Shown: positions 7,489-16,398 of the stretch, in pieces
How positions within the stretch are numbered: position 1 is the stretch's first letter
How the letters are laid out: each line of letters opens with the position of its first letter
The notes under the pieces: generated by a model
Databases searched by the model: none
What the model saw: only the letters and a program-made list of their open reading frames with translations
Told to the model about the DNA's origin: nothing
Translations under genes and position numbers: made by a program
Assembly: GCA_945957575.1 (NCBI GenBank)
Contig: CAMFLW010000006.1
Location: 1-62,216, forward strand
Direction: 5' to 3'
Source: an uncultured Aeromonas sp.
Lineage (GTDB): Bacteria > Pseudomonadota > Gammaproteobacteria > Enterobacterales > Aeromonadaceae
DNA: 62,216 nucleotides

Positions 7489-8736
7489 ATGTCGATTACC
7501 CATTTGTCAGTGCAAGATGCCCGTCATCTGCAGCTGGCGGCGCAGGGGTTGCTGGTGCCGCGCCGCGGCAAGGCTGCACCGGCCGATCTGCTGGCGACTA
7601 TCCGCCGCATGGCGCTGCTGCAGATCGATACCATCTCGGTAGTGGCGCGCAGCCCCTATCTGGTGCTCTTTAGCCGCCTTGGCCAGTACGAGCCTCGCTG
7701 GCTGGAGCAGTTGCTGGCCGACGGCGAGATCTTCGAATATTGGGCTCACGAGGCCTGCTTCGTTCCCCGTGAAGATTACCGGCTGTTGCGTCACCGGATG
7801 CTCGACCCTGCCGCCATGGGCTGGAAGTTTTCGGCCAACTGGCTCGCCACCCATCAGCAGGAGATTGGCCAGCTTATCGAGCGCATTCGCCACCACGGCC
7901 CGGTACGGGCGGCCGATTTTGAGCGCAAAGAGGGGAAGGGTAATGGCTGGTGGGACTGGAAGCCGGAGAAGCGCCATCTGGAGGTGCTCTTTACCACCGG
8001 TCAGCTGATGGTGCGTGAGCGGCGCAACTTTCAGCGGGTCTATGACCTGGCCGAGCGGGTGCTCCCCGAGTGGAGCGACCAGTGGGATCTGCCGAGCATC
8101 GAGCAGGCGCAGCGGGATATGGTGCGCGCCAGCTGCCGGGCGCTGGGGCTGGTCAAAACTGGCTGGGTGGCAGATTACTATCGGCTGCGGCGTGGCAAAT
8201 ATGACGCCTTGCTCCATCAACAGGCGGACGAGGGGGAGCTGTTGCCGGTTCGTGTCGAGGGATGGCAGCACGGCGCCTTTGTGCACGCATCCCTGGCCGA
8301 TGAGCTGGCAAGGGCGCAGGCGGGTTGTCTCAAGGCAACCCATACCACCGTCCTGTCGCCGTTCGATCCGCTGGTATGGGATCGCAAGCGGGCCAGTGAG
8401 TTGTTCAACTTCGACTATCGCATCGAGTGCTATACCCCGGCGCCCAAGCGTCAGTACGGCTACTTCGTGTTGCCGCTGCTGCATCGTGGCAAGCTGGTGG
8501 GCAGAATGGATGCCAAGGCCCATCGCCAGCAGGGAGTCTTCGAGATCAAGAGCCTCTATCTGGAAGCCGGGGTGAGAGTGACCCGCCTGCTTGCGCAGGA
8601 TCTGGCGAAAGCCCTGCAAAAGCTGGCTGACTGGCACCAGACGCCGCAGCTCCGTTATGGCGCCATTCCGGCACCCTTGCTGGCCATGTGGCAATCCGGT
8701 GTTGCCCAAGGCGGTGAGGCAGCGGCACTGGACTAA
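7489..8736 (+). CDS. ycaQ: AlkX/YcaQ-type DNA glycosylase (HTH_42 family)
   Basis: A 415-residue protein of the AlkZ-like winged-helix glycosylase family (formerly DUF1006/HTH_42). Members excise alkylated bases or unhook interstrand crosslinks. The catalytic signature is the Q-x-D type (LLQIDTI, Gln45-Ile-Asp47), as in E. coli YcaQ/AlkX, not the Q-x-Q of Streptomyces AlkZ. The length matches YcaQ (about 410). The ATG at 7489 has AAGGAG 9 nt upstream; the TTG two codons earlier has poorer spacing. It stands alone between the methyltransferase and a binding-protein gene, with no toxin or biosynthesis genes beside it, so it is more likely a housekeeping repair enzyme than self-resistance. Confidence 0.85.
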   Translation: MSITHLSVQDARHLQLAAQGLLVPRRGKAAPADLLATIRRMALLQIDTISVVARSPYLVLFSRLGQYEPRWLEQLLADGEIFEYWAHEACFVPREDYRLLRHRMLDPAAMGWKFSANWLATHQQEIGQLIERIRHHGPVRAADFERKEGKGNGWWDWKPEKRHLEVLFTTGQLMVRERRNFQRVYDLAERVLPEWSDQWDLPSIEQAQRDMVRASCRALGLVKTGWVADYYRLRRGKYDALLHQQADEGELLPVRVEGWQHGAFVHASLADELARAQAGCLKATHTTVLSPFDPLVWDRKRASELFNFDYRIECYTPAPKRQYGYFVLPLLHRGKLVGRMDAKAHRQQGVFEIKSLYLEAGVRVTRLLAQDLAKALQKLADWHQTPQLRYGAIPAPLLAMWQSGVAQGGEAAALD

Positions 8737-8785
8737 TCTGCACAGTAATGCGTCACAAGATGATGGCATGAGTGGGGAGAGAGGG

Positions 8786-9577
8786 ATGAGACGAACCCGA
8801 TTGCTGCTGGCAGGGCTGGGCCTTGCCATGCTGATACCGGCGAGCTTTGCCAGAGCGGCAGAGAAGCCAGTGCAGATCTGTCTGGGGGAGGGCAACGAGT
8901 GGGCCCCCTTTACTTACTGGGAGCGCAAGGATGGGGTGCCCGATACCAGCCGGTTGACCGGCTCGGCCACCACGCTGGTGCTCGATGCCATCAAGAAAAA
9001 TGGCTTGTCCTATCAGATCCGCTATCTGCCCTGGGCGCGGGTGCAGCAGGAGCTGGCGGATTATCACCAGAACGGCCTGTGCGAGCTGACCTGGGATGCC
9101 AGCTACAAACCGGAGCGTGCCGAGTTCGCCTTCTACAGCGTGCCGCTCTACTACACCCATCTCGGTTTCTTCTATCTCAAGCGCCGCTATCCTGAAGCGC
9201 CCGATCTGCAGACGGTCAACAGCTCGCGGGTGTGTGGCGTGATTGGCTATAACTATGCCCCCTATGGGCTCGCGCAGGAGCCACGCCGGGTCAAGCAGTT
9301 GCAACAGGCGCTCGACATGTTGGGGCGGGATCGCTGTGACTTCCTGCCAAGTGAGATTGAGCCGCTGGTTGGCGGGTTAACCCTGGGCATCTACCAGAGC
9401 GAACCCGGTCTGCTCAATCTCGCCCTGCCAAGTCGCAAGGGATTCTATCTGCTGGTCAGCAAGGGATCGCCTCGTGCCTACGAGCTGGTGACCCGCCTGA
9501 ATCAGACGTTGGTGGCATTTCAGGAGCAGGGTCATGCGGAGGAGGTGATGCGCCGCTTCCTGCCGCCGATGGAGTAA
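8786..9577 (+). CDS. Periplasmic solute-binding protein (SBP_bac_3 family), orphan
   Basis: A 263-residue exported protein. The signal peptide (MRRTRLLLAGLGLAML.., cleavage after FARA) precedes a family 3 extracellular binding domain typical of polar amino acid receptors: EWAPFTYWERKDG near the N-terminus, then YLPWARVQQEL and the hinge region. The ATG at 8786 is preceded by a purine-rich GGGGAGAGAGG. In-frame starts at 8768 and further upstream would add residues before the signal peptide. No ABC permease or ATPase gene is adjacent, so it may serve a distant transporter or a chemoreceptor. Many Aeromonas and Pseudomonas genomes carry such orphan paralogues. The ligand cannot be inferred. Confidence 0.8.
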   Translation: MRRTRLLLAGLGLAMLIPASFARAAEKPVQICLGEGNEWAPFTYWERKDGVPDTSRLTGSATTLVLDAIKKNGLSYQIRYLPWARVQQELADYHQNGLCELTWDASYKPERAEFAFYSVPLYYTHLGFFYLKRRYPEAPDLQTVNSSRVCGVIGYNYAPYGLAQEPRRVKQLQQALDMLGRDRCDFLPSEIEPLVGGLTLGIYQSEPGLLNLALPSRKGFYLLVSKGSPRAYELVTRLNQTLVAFQEQGHAEEVMRRFLPPME

Positions 9578-9613
9578 GTGCCAAGAACGCTAATCACTCA
9601 GATTTATCAGATG

Positions 9614-9648
9614 AAAAAAAGAGCCAGCCGATGCAAACCGGCTGGCTC
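9614..9648 (-). terminator. Second hairpin downstream of frd operon
   Basis: A 10-bp stem (9621-9630 with 9639-9648, GAGCCAGCCG/CGGCTGGCTC) has a run of seven A on its left side, which reads as a U tract on the minus strand. It lies 50 bp beyond the first frd terminator, giving a tandem pair. It also follows the plus-strand binding-protein gene but lacks a T run in that direction. Confidence 0.6.
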
Positions 9649-9698
9649 TCAGTTGTATGGCTAAAACGTAAAGCAAGGATGCGTGGTGACGCGGCAAT

Positions 9699-9726
9699 AA
9701 AAAAACCGGGCACTTGGCCCGGTTTG
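9699..9726 (-). terminator. Intrinsic terminator of frdABCD
   Basis: A GC-rich stem (AACCGGGC 9704-9711 with GCCCGGTT 9717-9724) is flanked on the left by an A tract, which is a U tract on the minus strand. It lies 20 bp past the frdD stop. Confidence 0.8.
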
Positions 9727-9746
9727 GTCAATCAGTTGCGTGGTGA

Positions 9747-10103
9747 TTACTGGAGTACCAGCACCATCAGCAGACCAATGGTAATGGCAGATACCAGGAA
9801 GGCAAAGCCATAGAACACATAGTGGTGCAGCTTGGTGGTGTGGATCCCCAGATCATGCAGACCGTGGTAGATACGGTGCATACCGTGCCAGATTGGCAGG
9901 GCGATGATCACCAGCAGGATGCAGGCACCCCACCAGGAGCTGGCGAACGCGTGCACGCGGTCATAGCTCATGGTCTCTACGTCCATGATACCCATGGGCA
10001 CCAGCAGACCGGTGATGAGGACAATGACCGGCAGCAGCATGGCTACGACCATGCCACCCGCACCAAACAGACCCCAGTAAATTGGTTCGTCAGAACGTCT
10101 CAT
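9747..10103 (-). CDS. frdD: Fumarate reductase membrane subunit D
   Basis: FrdD (118 residues) is one of the two membrane anchors of quinol:fumarate reductase, passing electrons from menaquinol to FrdB at the inner membrane during anaerobic respiration. Three hydrophobic helices are visible at about 10-36, 58-80 and 95-117. The central HGMHRIYHGLHDLGIH resembles the E. coli FrdD loop. The start MRRSDEP has GAGGAAAAATC before it. In E. coli frdD follows frdC by about 10 bp; here 118 bp intervene. That gap begins with a decayed copy of this gene's own start region (see the repeat at 10188-10225). The two terminators follow downstream. Confidence 0.92.
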   Translation of the reverse strand: MRRSDEPIYWGLFGAGGMVVAMLLPVIVLITGLLVPMGIMDVETMSYDRVHAFASSWWGACILLVIIALPIWHGMHRIYHGLHDLGIHTTKLHHYVFYGFAFLVSAITIGLLMVLVLQ

Positions 10104-10187
10104 GATTTTTCCTCAAATCATCGTTAACAGAGATTTCGTGGCCAACGTGGCCGGGTCTCGCTGGTGGGTTCCCGGCAAGAACCCGCC

Positions 10188-10225
10188 AACTCGATCGCCA
10201 GAACGTTTAATGGTTTTCTCCTCAG
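10188..10225 (-). repeat. Decayed duplicate of the frdD translation-start region
   Basis: On the minus strand, immediately after the frdC stop, a ribosome-site-like GGAGAAAACC is followed by ATTAAACGTTCTGGCGA. The real frdD start reads GGAAAAATC then ATGAGACGTTCTGACGA. The start codon has become ATT (10211-10209), 108 bp upstream of the working ATG at 10103. The frame from this dead start stays open for 36 codons until a TGA just before the working ribosome site. The rest of the gap holds a hairpin (GGCGGGTTC/GAACCCACC type) and no other recognisable signal. Confidence 0.65.
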
Positions 10226-10620
10226 GCCACGATGATCAGGACAAGCAGGGACACCACCGCCAGCGCCACATACTGGGCGAGAACGATCGGCTTCTCCGGC
10301 ACCAGGTCTTCACCACGGAAGATACGCATGGCTTTCGGCGCCAGTGCGAACCAGGTCTTGGCGTGGAACAGGCAGGCTGCCAGCGCAATCACGTGGAACA
10401 GGATGGCGATCGGGCTTTGCAGGGATTCCAGCCAGCCGTTGAACGCTTCCTGACCCTGTACCAGACGCATCAGACCCCACATCAGCACAACAGCGTAGAT
10501 GGAGACGAAGATACTGGTGCCTTCGCGGATCATGTAACCGGTGTAGAAGGCGTTCTTCAGCCACCAGTCTTTCTTCATTTCGCGGACGTAAGGTTTACGT
10601 TTGCTTTCAGTGTTGTTCAT
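10222..10620 (-). CDS. frdC: Fumarate reductase membrane subunit C
   Basis: FrdC (132 residues), the other membrane anchor of fumarate reductase. The N-terminus (KPYVREMKKDWWLKNAFYTGYMIREGTS) closely follows the E. coli sequence, including the conserved WW and Arg/Glu residues near the quinol site. Three transmembrane helices follow at about 33-55, 70-95 and 108-130, with a His in the second (LFHVIALAACLFHAKTW). It starts 16 bp after the frdB stop. Together with FrdD it holds the FrdAB catalytic dimer on the cytoplasmic face and binds menaquinol. Confidence 0.93.
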   Translation of the reverse strand: MNNTESKRKPYVREMKKDWWLKNAFYTGYMIREGTSIFVSIYAVVLMWGLMRLVQGQEAFNGWLESLQSPIAILFHVIALAACLFHAKTWFALAPKAMRIFRGEDLVPEKPIVLAQYVALAVVSLLVLIIVA

Positions 10621-10636
10621 GGTCTCAATCCTGCTC

Positions 10637-11371
10637 TCAATCTGGCTTGAACATGGCGATCATGTAGTCCTTGGCACTCTCTACCTTGCCAAGCTGGATG
10701 GCCGCTGCCGGATCGACGCCCTTCGGGCACACTTCGGAGCAGTAGCCCACGAAGGTGCAGCCCCAGACGCCTTCGTCTTGGCTGATGATACGCATACGCT
10801 CTTTGGCGCCGGCATCACGGTTGTCAACGTTGTAGCGATAGGCCAGAGCCAGTGCCGCCGGACCGGTGAACTTCTTGTTGATGCCGTACTGCGGGCAGGC
10901 CGCGTAGCAGAGACCACAGTTGATGCACTGGGAGAACTGCTTGTACTTCGCCATCTGGGCCGGAGTCTGGATGTATTCGCCATCGCACAGGTTGCGCGGC
11001 TCGCTCGGGATGATGTACGGCTTGATGCTTTCCAGCTTCTCGATGAAATCGGACATGTCGACGACCAGGTCGCGTTCGATCGGGAAGTTGTTGAGCGGCT
11101 CGATGGTCATCTTGCCCGGCAGATAGTCGCGCAGGAACGCTTTGCAACCCAGCTTGGGAACACCGTTGACCATCATGCCGCAGGAGCCGCAGATCGCCAT
11201 CCGGCAGGACCAGCGGAAGCTCAGGGTAGAGTCCAGGTGATCCTTGATGTACTGCAGCGCATCCAGCAGAGACATTTCTCTCTGGTATGGCACCTGGAAG
11301 GTTTGCATCCAGGGCTCGTTATCCTGTTCCGGACGGTAGCGCAGGATCTCAATTTCAATCATCTCAGCCAT
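10637..11371 (-). CDS. frdB: Fumarate reductase iron-sulfur subunit
   Basis: FrdB (244 residues) carries electrons from the membrane quinol site to the FrdA flavin. Three iron-sulfur binding clusters are visible: the plant-ferredoxin-type [2Fe-2S] set ([11 protein letters not shown] plus a later Cys in KLGC), then [12 protein letters not shown] and [17 protein letters not shown] for the [4Fe-4S] and [3Fe-4S] centres. The start MAEMIEIEI at 11371 is chosen because it matches E. coli MAEMKNLKIEV. It overlaps the end of frdA by 8 bp, so the two are probably translationally coupled. A longer frame upstream lies wholly inside frdA. Confidence 0.95.
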   Translation of the reverse strand: MAEMIEIEILRYRPEQDNEPWMQTFQVPYQREMSLLDALQYIKDHLDSTLSFRWSCRMAICGSCGMMVNGVPKLGCKAFLRDYLPGKMTIEPLNNFPIERDLVVDMSDFIEKLESIKPYIIPSEPRNLCDGEYIQTPAQMAKYKQFSQCINCGLCYAACPQYGINKKFTGPAALALAYRYNVDNRDAGAKERMRIISQDEGVWGCTFVGYCSEVCPKGVDPAAAIQLGKVESAKDYMIAMFKPD

Positions 11372-13148
11372 TCTTCTTAGCCTCGTCTTGTTTCTCACCC
11401 TCGGAGCCGTACACGCGTTTTGCCGGCTGGGACTTAGTGATCTTCACATCGGAGTAATCGATGGAGGGCGTTTCGCCATTTTTGTAGAACGAGAGCGTGT
11501 GCTTGAGGAAGTTCACGTCATCGCGCTCTTCGTAACCATCCAGACGCTGGTGGGAACCGCGGGACTCTTTACGATTGATGGCGGAGTGCGCCATGGCTTC
11601 AGCCACGTCCAGCATGTAACCCAGTTCGATGGCGTACAGCAGATCGGTGTTGAAGACAGAGGACTTGTCGTTGATCTTGACCTTCTTGTAACGGGCTTTC
11701 AGCTCGTTGATCTTGTCGATGGTGCCCTGCATCAGCTCTTCGGTACGGTAGATACCGACGCCGGCTTCCATGGACATGCCCAGCTCGTTGCGGATATCGG
11801 CCGGGTTTTCGGTACCGTCTACGTCCATCAGGGAGAGGTGCTGCTTGATGAGCGCCTCGGCCTTGGCGGCCAGCGCTTCGGTGTTGCCATGCTTCTGAGT
11901 CTTGGCAAATTCACCTGCCTGCTCACCGGCCAGCTTGCCGAATACCACGATCTCGGACAGGGAGTTGGAACCCAGACGGTTGGCACCGTGCAGACCGACG
12001 GAGGCACATTCGCCCGCGGCGTAGAGGCCGGGCAGACGGGTGGCACACTTGTTGTCAGTCTCGATACCACCCATGGTGTAGTGGGCAGTCGGACGTACCG
12101 GGATAGGCTCTTTGGCCGGATCCACGTTGACGTAGGCTTTGGCCAGTTCGCAGATGAACGGCAGACGCTCTTTCAGGTACTTCTCGCCAAGGTGACGCAG
12201 GTCGAGGTGAACCACATCGCCCATCGGGCCCTGAATGACGCGGCCTTTCTGCTGCTCTTGCCAGAATGCCTGGGAAACACGGTCGCGCGGACCCAGCTCC
12301 ATGTATTTGCTCTTCGGCTGGCCGATCGGGGTTTCCGGGCCCAAGCCGTAGTCTTGCAGGTAGCGGTAGCCATCCTTGTTCAGCAGGACGCCACCCTCAC
12401 CACGACAACCTTCGGTCATCAGGATGCCGGTGCCCGGCAGACCGGTCGGGTGATACTGGACGAACTCCATATCACGCAGCGGTACGCCGTGACGGTAGGC
12501 CAGTGCCATGCCGTCGCCGGTGACGATGCCACCGTTGGTGTTGTAGCGATAGACACGGCCAGCGCCGCCGGTTGCCACGATCACGGATTTGGCCTGGATG
12601 AAGCGGGTGATACCGTTCTGGATGTCGAAGGTCAGTACTCCCTGGACACGGCCGTCGTCCACGATCAGATCAAGGCAGAAATGCTCGTCGAAGCGCTTGA
12701 TGCTCGGGTATTTGACGGAGGTCTGAAACAGGGTGTGCAGAATATGGAAACCGGACTTGTCTGCGGCGAACCAGGTACGCGGAACCTTCATGCCACCAAA
12801 CGGACGCACGTTGGCTTTGCCATCCGGCTTGCGGCTCCAGGGGCAACCCCAGTGCTCCAGCTGGATCATCTCTTTGGTTGCATTGTTGACGAAGTAATCG
12901 ACAACGTCCTGCTCACACAGCCAGTCACCACCGGAGACGGTGTCGTTGAAGTGGTTTTCGAGGGAGTCGTCATCACGGACGACACCGGCGGCGCCGCCTT
13001 CGGCAGCAACCGTGTGGCTGCGCATCGGGTAAACCTTGGAAATCAGGGCGATGTCCAGGTCTGGCTGTGATTCGGCTATAGCGATAGCGGCGCGTAAGCC
13101 GGTACCGCCAGCACCGATGATGGCCACATCGGTCTTGATAATATCCAC
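11364..13148 (-). CDS. frdA: Fumarate reductase flavoprotein subunit
   Basis: FrdA (594 residues) contains the FAD-linked active site reducing fumarate to succinate. Visible: the dinucleotide-binding fold [14 protein letters not shown], the covalent flavin His in [11 protein letters not shown], the substrate-loop HPTG and GCRGEGG, and the catalytic Arg region HYTMGGIET and GANRLGSNS. The C-terminal DVNFLKHTL and RVYGSEGE match E. coli. The start is taken as GTG at 13148, with a perfect AAGGAGG 5 bp upstream, giving [12 protein letters not shown]. An ATG 11 codons earlier lacks such a site. It is the first gene of frdABCD, downstream of an FNR box at 13210-13223. Confidence 0.95.
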   Translation of the reverse strand: MDIIKTDVAIIGAGGTGLRAAIAIAESQPDLDIALISKVYPMRSHTVAAEGGAAGVVRDDDSLENHFNDTVSGGDWLCEQDVVDYFVNNATKEMIQLEHWGCPWSRKPDGKANVRPFGGMKVPRTWFAADKSGFHILHTLFQTSVKYPSIKRFDEHFCLDLIVDDGRVQGVLTFDIQNGITRFIQAKSVIVATGGAGRVYRYNTNGGIVTGDGMALAYRHGVPLRDMEFVQYHPTGLPGTGILMTEGCRGEGGVLLNKDGYRYLQDYGLGPETPIGQPKSKYMELGPRDRVSQAFWQEQQKGRVIQGPMGDVVHLDLRHLGEKYLKERLPFICELAKAYVNVDPAKEPIPVRPTAHYTMGGIETDNKCATRLPGLYAAGECASVGLHGANRLGSNSLSEIVVFGKLAGEQAGEFAKTQKHGNTEALAAKAEALIKQHLSLMDVDGTENPADIRNELGMSMEAGVGIYRTEELMQGTIDKINELKARYKKVKINDKSSVFNTDLLYAIELGYMLDVAEAMAHSAINRKESRGSHQRLDGYEERDDVNFLKHTLSFYKNGETPSIDYSDVKITKSQPAKRVYGSEGEKQDEAKKNG

Positions 13149-13182
13149 ATCTGCCTCCTTAGGGATAGATTTGCTGGGCACG

Positions 13183-13223
13183 ATTTTGCTCTATGAAAAA
13201 AATTCAGGCTTGATGCAAGTCAA
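13183..13223 (-). promoter_or_regulatory. FNR box and promoter of frdABCD
   Basis: TTGAT-GCAA-GTCAA at 13210-13223 matches the FNR consensus TTGAT-N4-ATCAA at 9 of 10 positions. A CAAAAT hexamer at 13188-13183 (minus strand) is placed as a -10 would be if FNR sits at about -41.5 (class II). The start codon is 62 bp downstream of the box. Anaerobic activation is expected for fumarate reductase. Confidence 0.7.
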
Positions 13224-13620
13224 ACTGCTAGGTTTTATTCCCTTTTTATTGGTTATTTTTCTATAAAACACCCAAATCCCTGGATGAAAATGTCGTTATT
13301 ATCGTCATTTTTTGGTGTTACTGAGCAGTTGAACACCTAGCTACGAGCACTTTAACTTCTGGATTGTACGTAGTTTTCTTTCAATAAAATGCGAATCACC
13401 TCTCTTTTTAGGTACTCGCGAAAAAAATTTTAAGTTTTTTATTGTAATTTTTTAATGAGAATTATTGGCATTTATCTATTCGGATAGAAATAGGTAATCC
13501 GAAATGCTGCAGTGACCACGGCGGTGATCTGATAATTCCAGACGAATTACAAGGATTTCAAGGCGGGGTATTTGGCGGGTAATGTGAGATTACTCACTGA
13601 AAATTAAGCGCTATTTAGAA
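13224..13620. other. AT-rich intergenic region without a gene
   Basis: About 400 bp between the frd promoter and the chemoreceptor terminator. It is far more AT-rich than its surroundings, with runs such as AAAAAAATTTTAAG and TTTTTTATTG around 13420-13460. No convincing open frame, tRNA or repeat is seen. It could bind nucleoid proteins or hold further frd regulatory sites. Confidence 0.5.
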
Positions 13621-13624
13621 AAAT

Positions 13625-13650
13625 AAAAGGGGCCTGTACGGCCCCTTTTG
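13625..13650. terminator. Bidirectional terminator after chemoreceptor gene
   Basis: A 10-bp stem (AAAAGGGGCC 13625-13634 with GGCCCCTTTT 13640-13649) and a 5-nt loop. A and T runs at both ends make it work on either strand. It lies 8 bp beyond the stop of the minus-strand chemoreceptor gene. Confidence 0.85.
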
Positions 13651-13657
13651 CTCATGC

Positions 13658-15535
13658 TCAAATGCGGAACATGCCGACCTGATTGCTCAGTTCACCCGAA
13701 ATATTTTTAAGTTGTTCAGAGAGATGGCGTGAGCTGTCTGCATCCACTGCCAGTTCGTCCGAGACATCTTTCACCGCCTGAATGTTGCGGCTTACCTCGT
13801 CGGTGACGGCCCGTTGCTCTTCAGCCGCGCTGGAGATCTGGGTCGCCATGTCGGAGATCTGGTTGATCGAGGTAGTGATCTGCTCCAGCGCATGGGTGGC
13901 GTTGTTGGCGTCATCCACGCTGTTCTGGGCCAGCAGCTGGCCTTCGTGCATGGTGCTGACCGCTCCCTGGGTATTGCGTTGCAGGGTTTCGATCATATTG
14001 CGGATCTCGACGGTGGAGCTGTGGGTACGCTGTGACAGGACGCGCACCTCGTCGGCTACCACCGCAAAGCCGCGACCCTGTTCACCGGCACGGGCCGCTT
14101 CGATGGCGGCGTTGAGTGCCAGCAGGTTGGTCTGCTCGGCGATGCCCTGAATGGTGGAGAGGATGGTGTTGATCTCCTGAGCGTTTTTCTCCAGTTCCTG
14201 AATGATGTTGGAGGCCTGTTCCACCTGGGTGGCCAGATCGGTGATGGAGCGCTGGTTACGGGCGATCACCTGCTTGCCATGCTCGCAGCTGCTGGAGGAG
14301 CTGCGGGCCGCTTCGGCGGTCTGCTCGGCGTTGCTGGCGACCTCGACTGCGGTGGCCGACATCTCGTGTACCGCAGTGGCGATCTGGGATATCTCGTTTT
14401 GCTGGCGTGCCAGCCCCTGATTGGCCTTCTCCGCCATGCTGTGGGAGGACTTGGCCTGCTGGTTGAGCTGGCCGGAGGAGTTGGAGATATCCTGCACCAT
14501 CACATGGATCCGCTCGATGAAGGTGTTGACGTGTTTGGCAACCGCGCCTACTTCATCCTCACGTTCAATCTTGATCCGGCGGGTCAGATCGCCGTTGCCA
14601 CGGGAGAGATCGGCAATCGCTTCGCCCAGGGTTTTCAGAGGGGCCAGCGAGCCGTTGATGGCGACATAGGAGAAGCCTGCCACGATCAGTATGGTGATAA
14701 GCCCCTGAATGAAGGAGGAGGTAACCATGCGGCGTACCGACTGGTAGGCGATCTCTTCATCCACCATCATGCCGTAATACCAGTTGGTATTGGGAATGGC
14801 ATTAAAGTCGTAGACCTCTTTCTTGCCGCTGATCACCAGCTCGTTGATCATGCCGTCATGGGCGACCTGATTGATGTAGGCCGCAGTCAGTTCCGGTGCC
14901 AGAGCGGTAGCGGATTTCAGGCTCAGGGAGGCATCGGGGTGCGCGATGATGGTGCCATTGCTGTCCACCAGCATGGCGTAGGTGCCCTCGGTGGTGACCG
15001 CCAGAATATCCGAGATCAGTGAGCTGATGGAGACGTCACCGGCGATGACTCCCTGGGTATTGCCGCGCTGGAACGGCTCGGCAATGGTAACAATCAGCTG
15101 GCCGGTGGAGATGTCGGCATAGGGGGCTGTGATGACCAGCTTGCCTGCGGCGGCCGCGTCCTTGTACCAGGGGCGTTGACGTGGGTCATAACCGGCGGGC
15201 AAATCAGTTGGTTTGCTCTGGATCATTTTGCCGTCTGCGGTACCGGCATAGACCAGGTCGAAGCCACCGGCATTCATGGACTGTGCCAGATGACTGATGG
15301 GCTCATCTTCTTTGGCGAATGCTTCCTTGGTGGTGCTGACCATGCTGATCCGGGAGTCGACCCAGCGGGAGATCCCCTTGACGTTGGCCATGGAGCTTTC
15401 GTCGATGATGTTCCAGACCAGTCGCTGGGTCTCGCTGCGCAGTTGCGAGGTGTTGTACCAGACCTGCAGGCAGGTGATCACCAGAATGATGACCCCGATA
15501 GCCAGAACAAGCTTGTTTTTAATGGATAAGTTCAT
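13658..15535 (-). CDS. Methyl-accepting chemotaxis protein with dCache-type sensor
   Basis: A 625-residue inner-membrane chemoreceptor. TM1 is at about 8-28. A long periplasmic region of about 245 residues follows, with the double-Cache signature ([34 protein letters not shown]). TM2 is near 275-295, then HAMP ([25 protein letters not shown]). The signalling domain has the invariant hairpin tip [32 protein letters not shown]. No C-terminal NWETF-type pentapeptide is present. dCache receptors of this type usually bind amino acids or other small carboxylates, but the ligand is not readable here. A sigma-28-type promoter at 15602-15628 fits co-regulation with flagellar genes. Confidence 0.92.
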   Translation of the reverse strand: MNLSIKNKLVLAIGVIILVITCLQVWYNTSQLRSETQRLVWNIIDESSMANVKGISRWVDSRISMVSTTKEAFAKEDEPISHLAQSMNAGGFDLVYAGTADGKMIQSKPTDLPAGYDPRQRPWYKDAAAAGKLVITAPYADISTGQLIVTIAEPFQRGNTQGVIAGDVSISSLISDILAVTTEGTYAMLVDSNGTIIAHPDASLSLKSATALAPELTAAYINQVAHDGMINELVISGKKEVYDFNAIPNTNWYYGMMVDEEIAYQSVRRMVTSSFIQGLITILIVAGFSYVAINGSLAPLKTLGEAIADLSRGNGDLTRRIKIEREDEVGAVAKHVNTFIERIHVMVQDISNSSGQLNQQAKSSHSMAEKANQGLARQQNEISQIATAVHEMSATAVEVASNAEQTAEAARSSSSSCEHGKQVIARNQRSITDLATQVEQASNIIQELEKNAQEINTILSTIQGIAEQTNLLALNAAIEAARAGEQGRGFAVVADEVRVLSQRTHSSTVEIRNMIETLQRNTQGAVSTMHEGQLLAQNSVDDANNATHALEQITTSINQISDMATQISSAAEEQRAVTDEVSRNIQAVKDVSDELAVDADSSRHLSEQLKNISGELSNQVGMFRI

Positions 15536-15601
15536 AGTTACATCCTTGTGAGCGTCAGTCTGAAGTGTGTGTGGAATCTAGTTATTGTTATGAGCCTCTG
15601 T

Positions 15602-15628
15602 TTATCGGCTGAAGTTGAACTCTTTGTA
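15602..15628 (-). promoter_or_regulatory. Sigma-28 (FliA) promoter for chemoreceptor
   Basis: On the minus strand, TACA (15628-15625), a spacer of exactly 15 bp, then a perfect GCCGATAA (15609-15602). The FliA consensus is TAAA-N15-GCCGATAA. The site lies about 67 bp upstream of the chemoreceptor ATG at 15535. Confidence 0.75.
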
Positions 15629-15690
15629 TCCCGGTCAGCTATTTAAAGTTAGTGCCTAAATCAGTGGTTATCCATGCGCGTATCGCCCCC

Positions 15691-16374
15691 TCACTGCGCC
15701 AGAAAACGATCTGGTCGATTGGTGAAGATTCCATCGACTCCCATGCTAGAGAGCGTTTCATAATCTTCTGGATAATCAACGGTATAAACCAGAACTTTGA
15801 GCCCCCTGTGATGGGCATCTGCAACCAGAGATTGATCCACAAAATCCACGTCGCAGTTGAGTGACCAGGCCCCCAGCTTGTCGGCAAACTGCGCCAGGTT
15901 GAGCGGCAGGTTGGCGGTCAGGGCACCGAGCCGGATATCGGGCCGCAAGGCGGCAAATCGGGCCAGCTCCGGGTGATGGAAGGAGGAGACCACCCACTGG
16001 CCGGGAGTAAAGCCCAGCTCGGCCTCTGCCCGTCGGGTCAGGGCTGCCACAGCATCGGCGGTATGGGCGCCCTTGAGCTCGATATGCAGCTCGCAGCGTC
16101 CGGCGATGATCTCCATCACCTGCCACAGGGTCGGGATCACCTCTCCCTCACCGGCATCGAGCTGCTCCAGATAGGAGCGGGATTGCTCGGTCAGCACCCC
16201 CTTGCCATTGGTGCAGCGCTCCAGCCGACGGTCGTGGAAGACCCACAACTCGCCATCGGCCGCCTGCACGTCGATCTCGATGGCTGATGCTCCCAGTTCC
16301 AGCGCTTTGGCCATCGCCTTGAGAGTGTTTTCGGGGGCCAGGCCGCTGGCGCCACGGTGGGCAATAATCTGCAT
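15691..16374 (-). CDS. Glycerophosphodiester phosphodiesterase, cytoplasmic
   Basis: A 227-residue GDPD-family enzyme (UgpQ-like) that hydrolyses glycerophosphodiesters from phospholipid turnover to glycerol-3-phosphate and an alcohol. The metal and catalytic residues are intact: His6-Arg7 (IIAHRGASGLAPENT), Glu33 and Asp35 (AIEIDVQ), His47-Asp48 (VFHD), and Glu in HIELKG. The TIM-barrel C-terminal strand VYTVDYPEDYETLSSMGVDGIFTNRPD is complete. No signal peptide is seen, so it is cytoplasmic. It lies 24 bp behind mscM and may be transcribed with it. No ugp transport genes are near, so the symbol ugpQ is not assigned. Confidence 0.88.
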   Translation of the reverse strand: MQIIAHRGASGLAPENTLKAMAKALELGASAIEIDVQAADGELWVFHDRRLERCTNGKGVLTEQSRSYLEQLDAGEGEVIPTLWQVMEIIAGRCELHIELKGAHTADAVAALTRRAEAELGFTPGQWVVSSFHHPELARFAALRPDIRLGALTANLPLNLAQFADKLGAWSLNCDVDFVDQSLVADAHHRGLKVLVYTVDYPEDYETLSSMGVDGIFTNRPDRFLAQ

Positions 16375-16398
16375 GTTCTGCTCCTTTTACCTCGCGGA

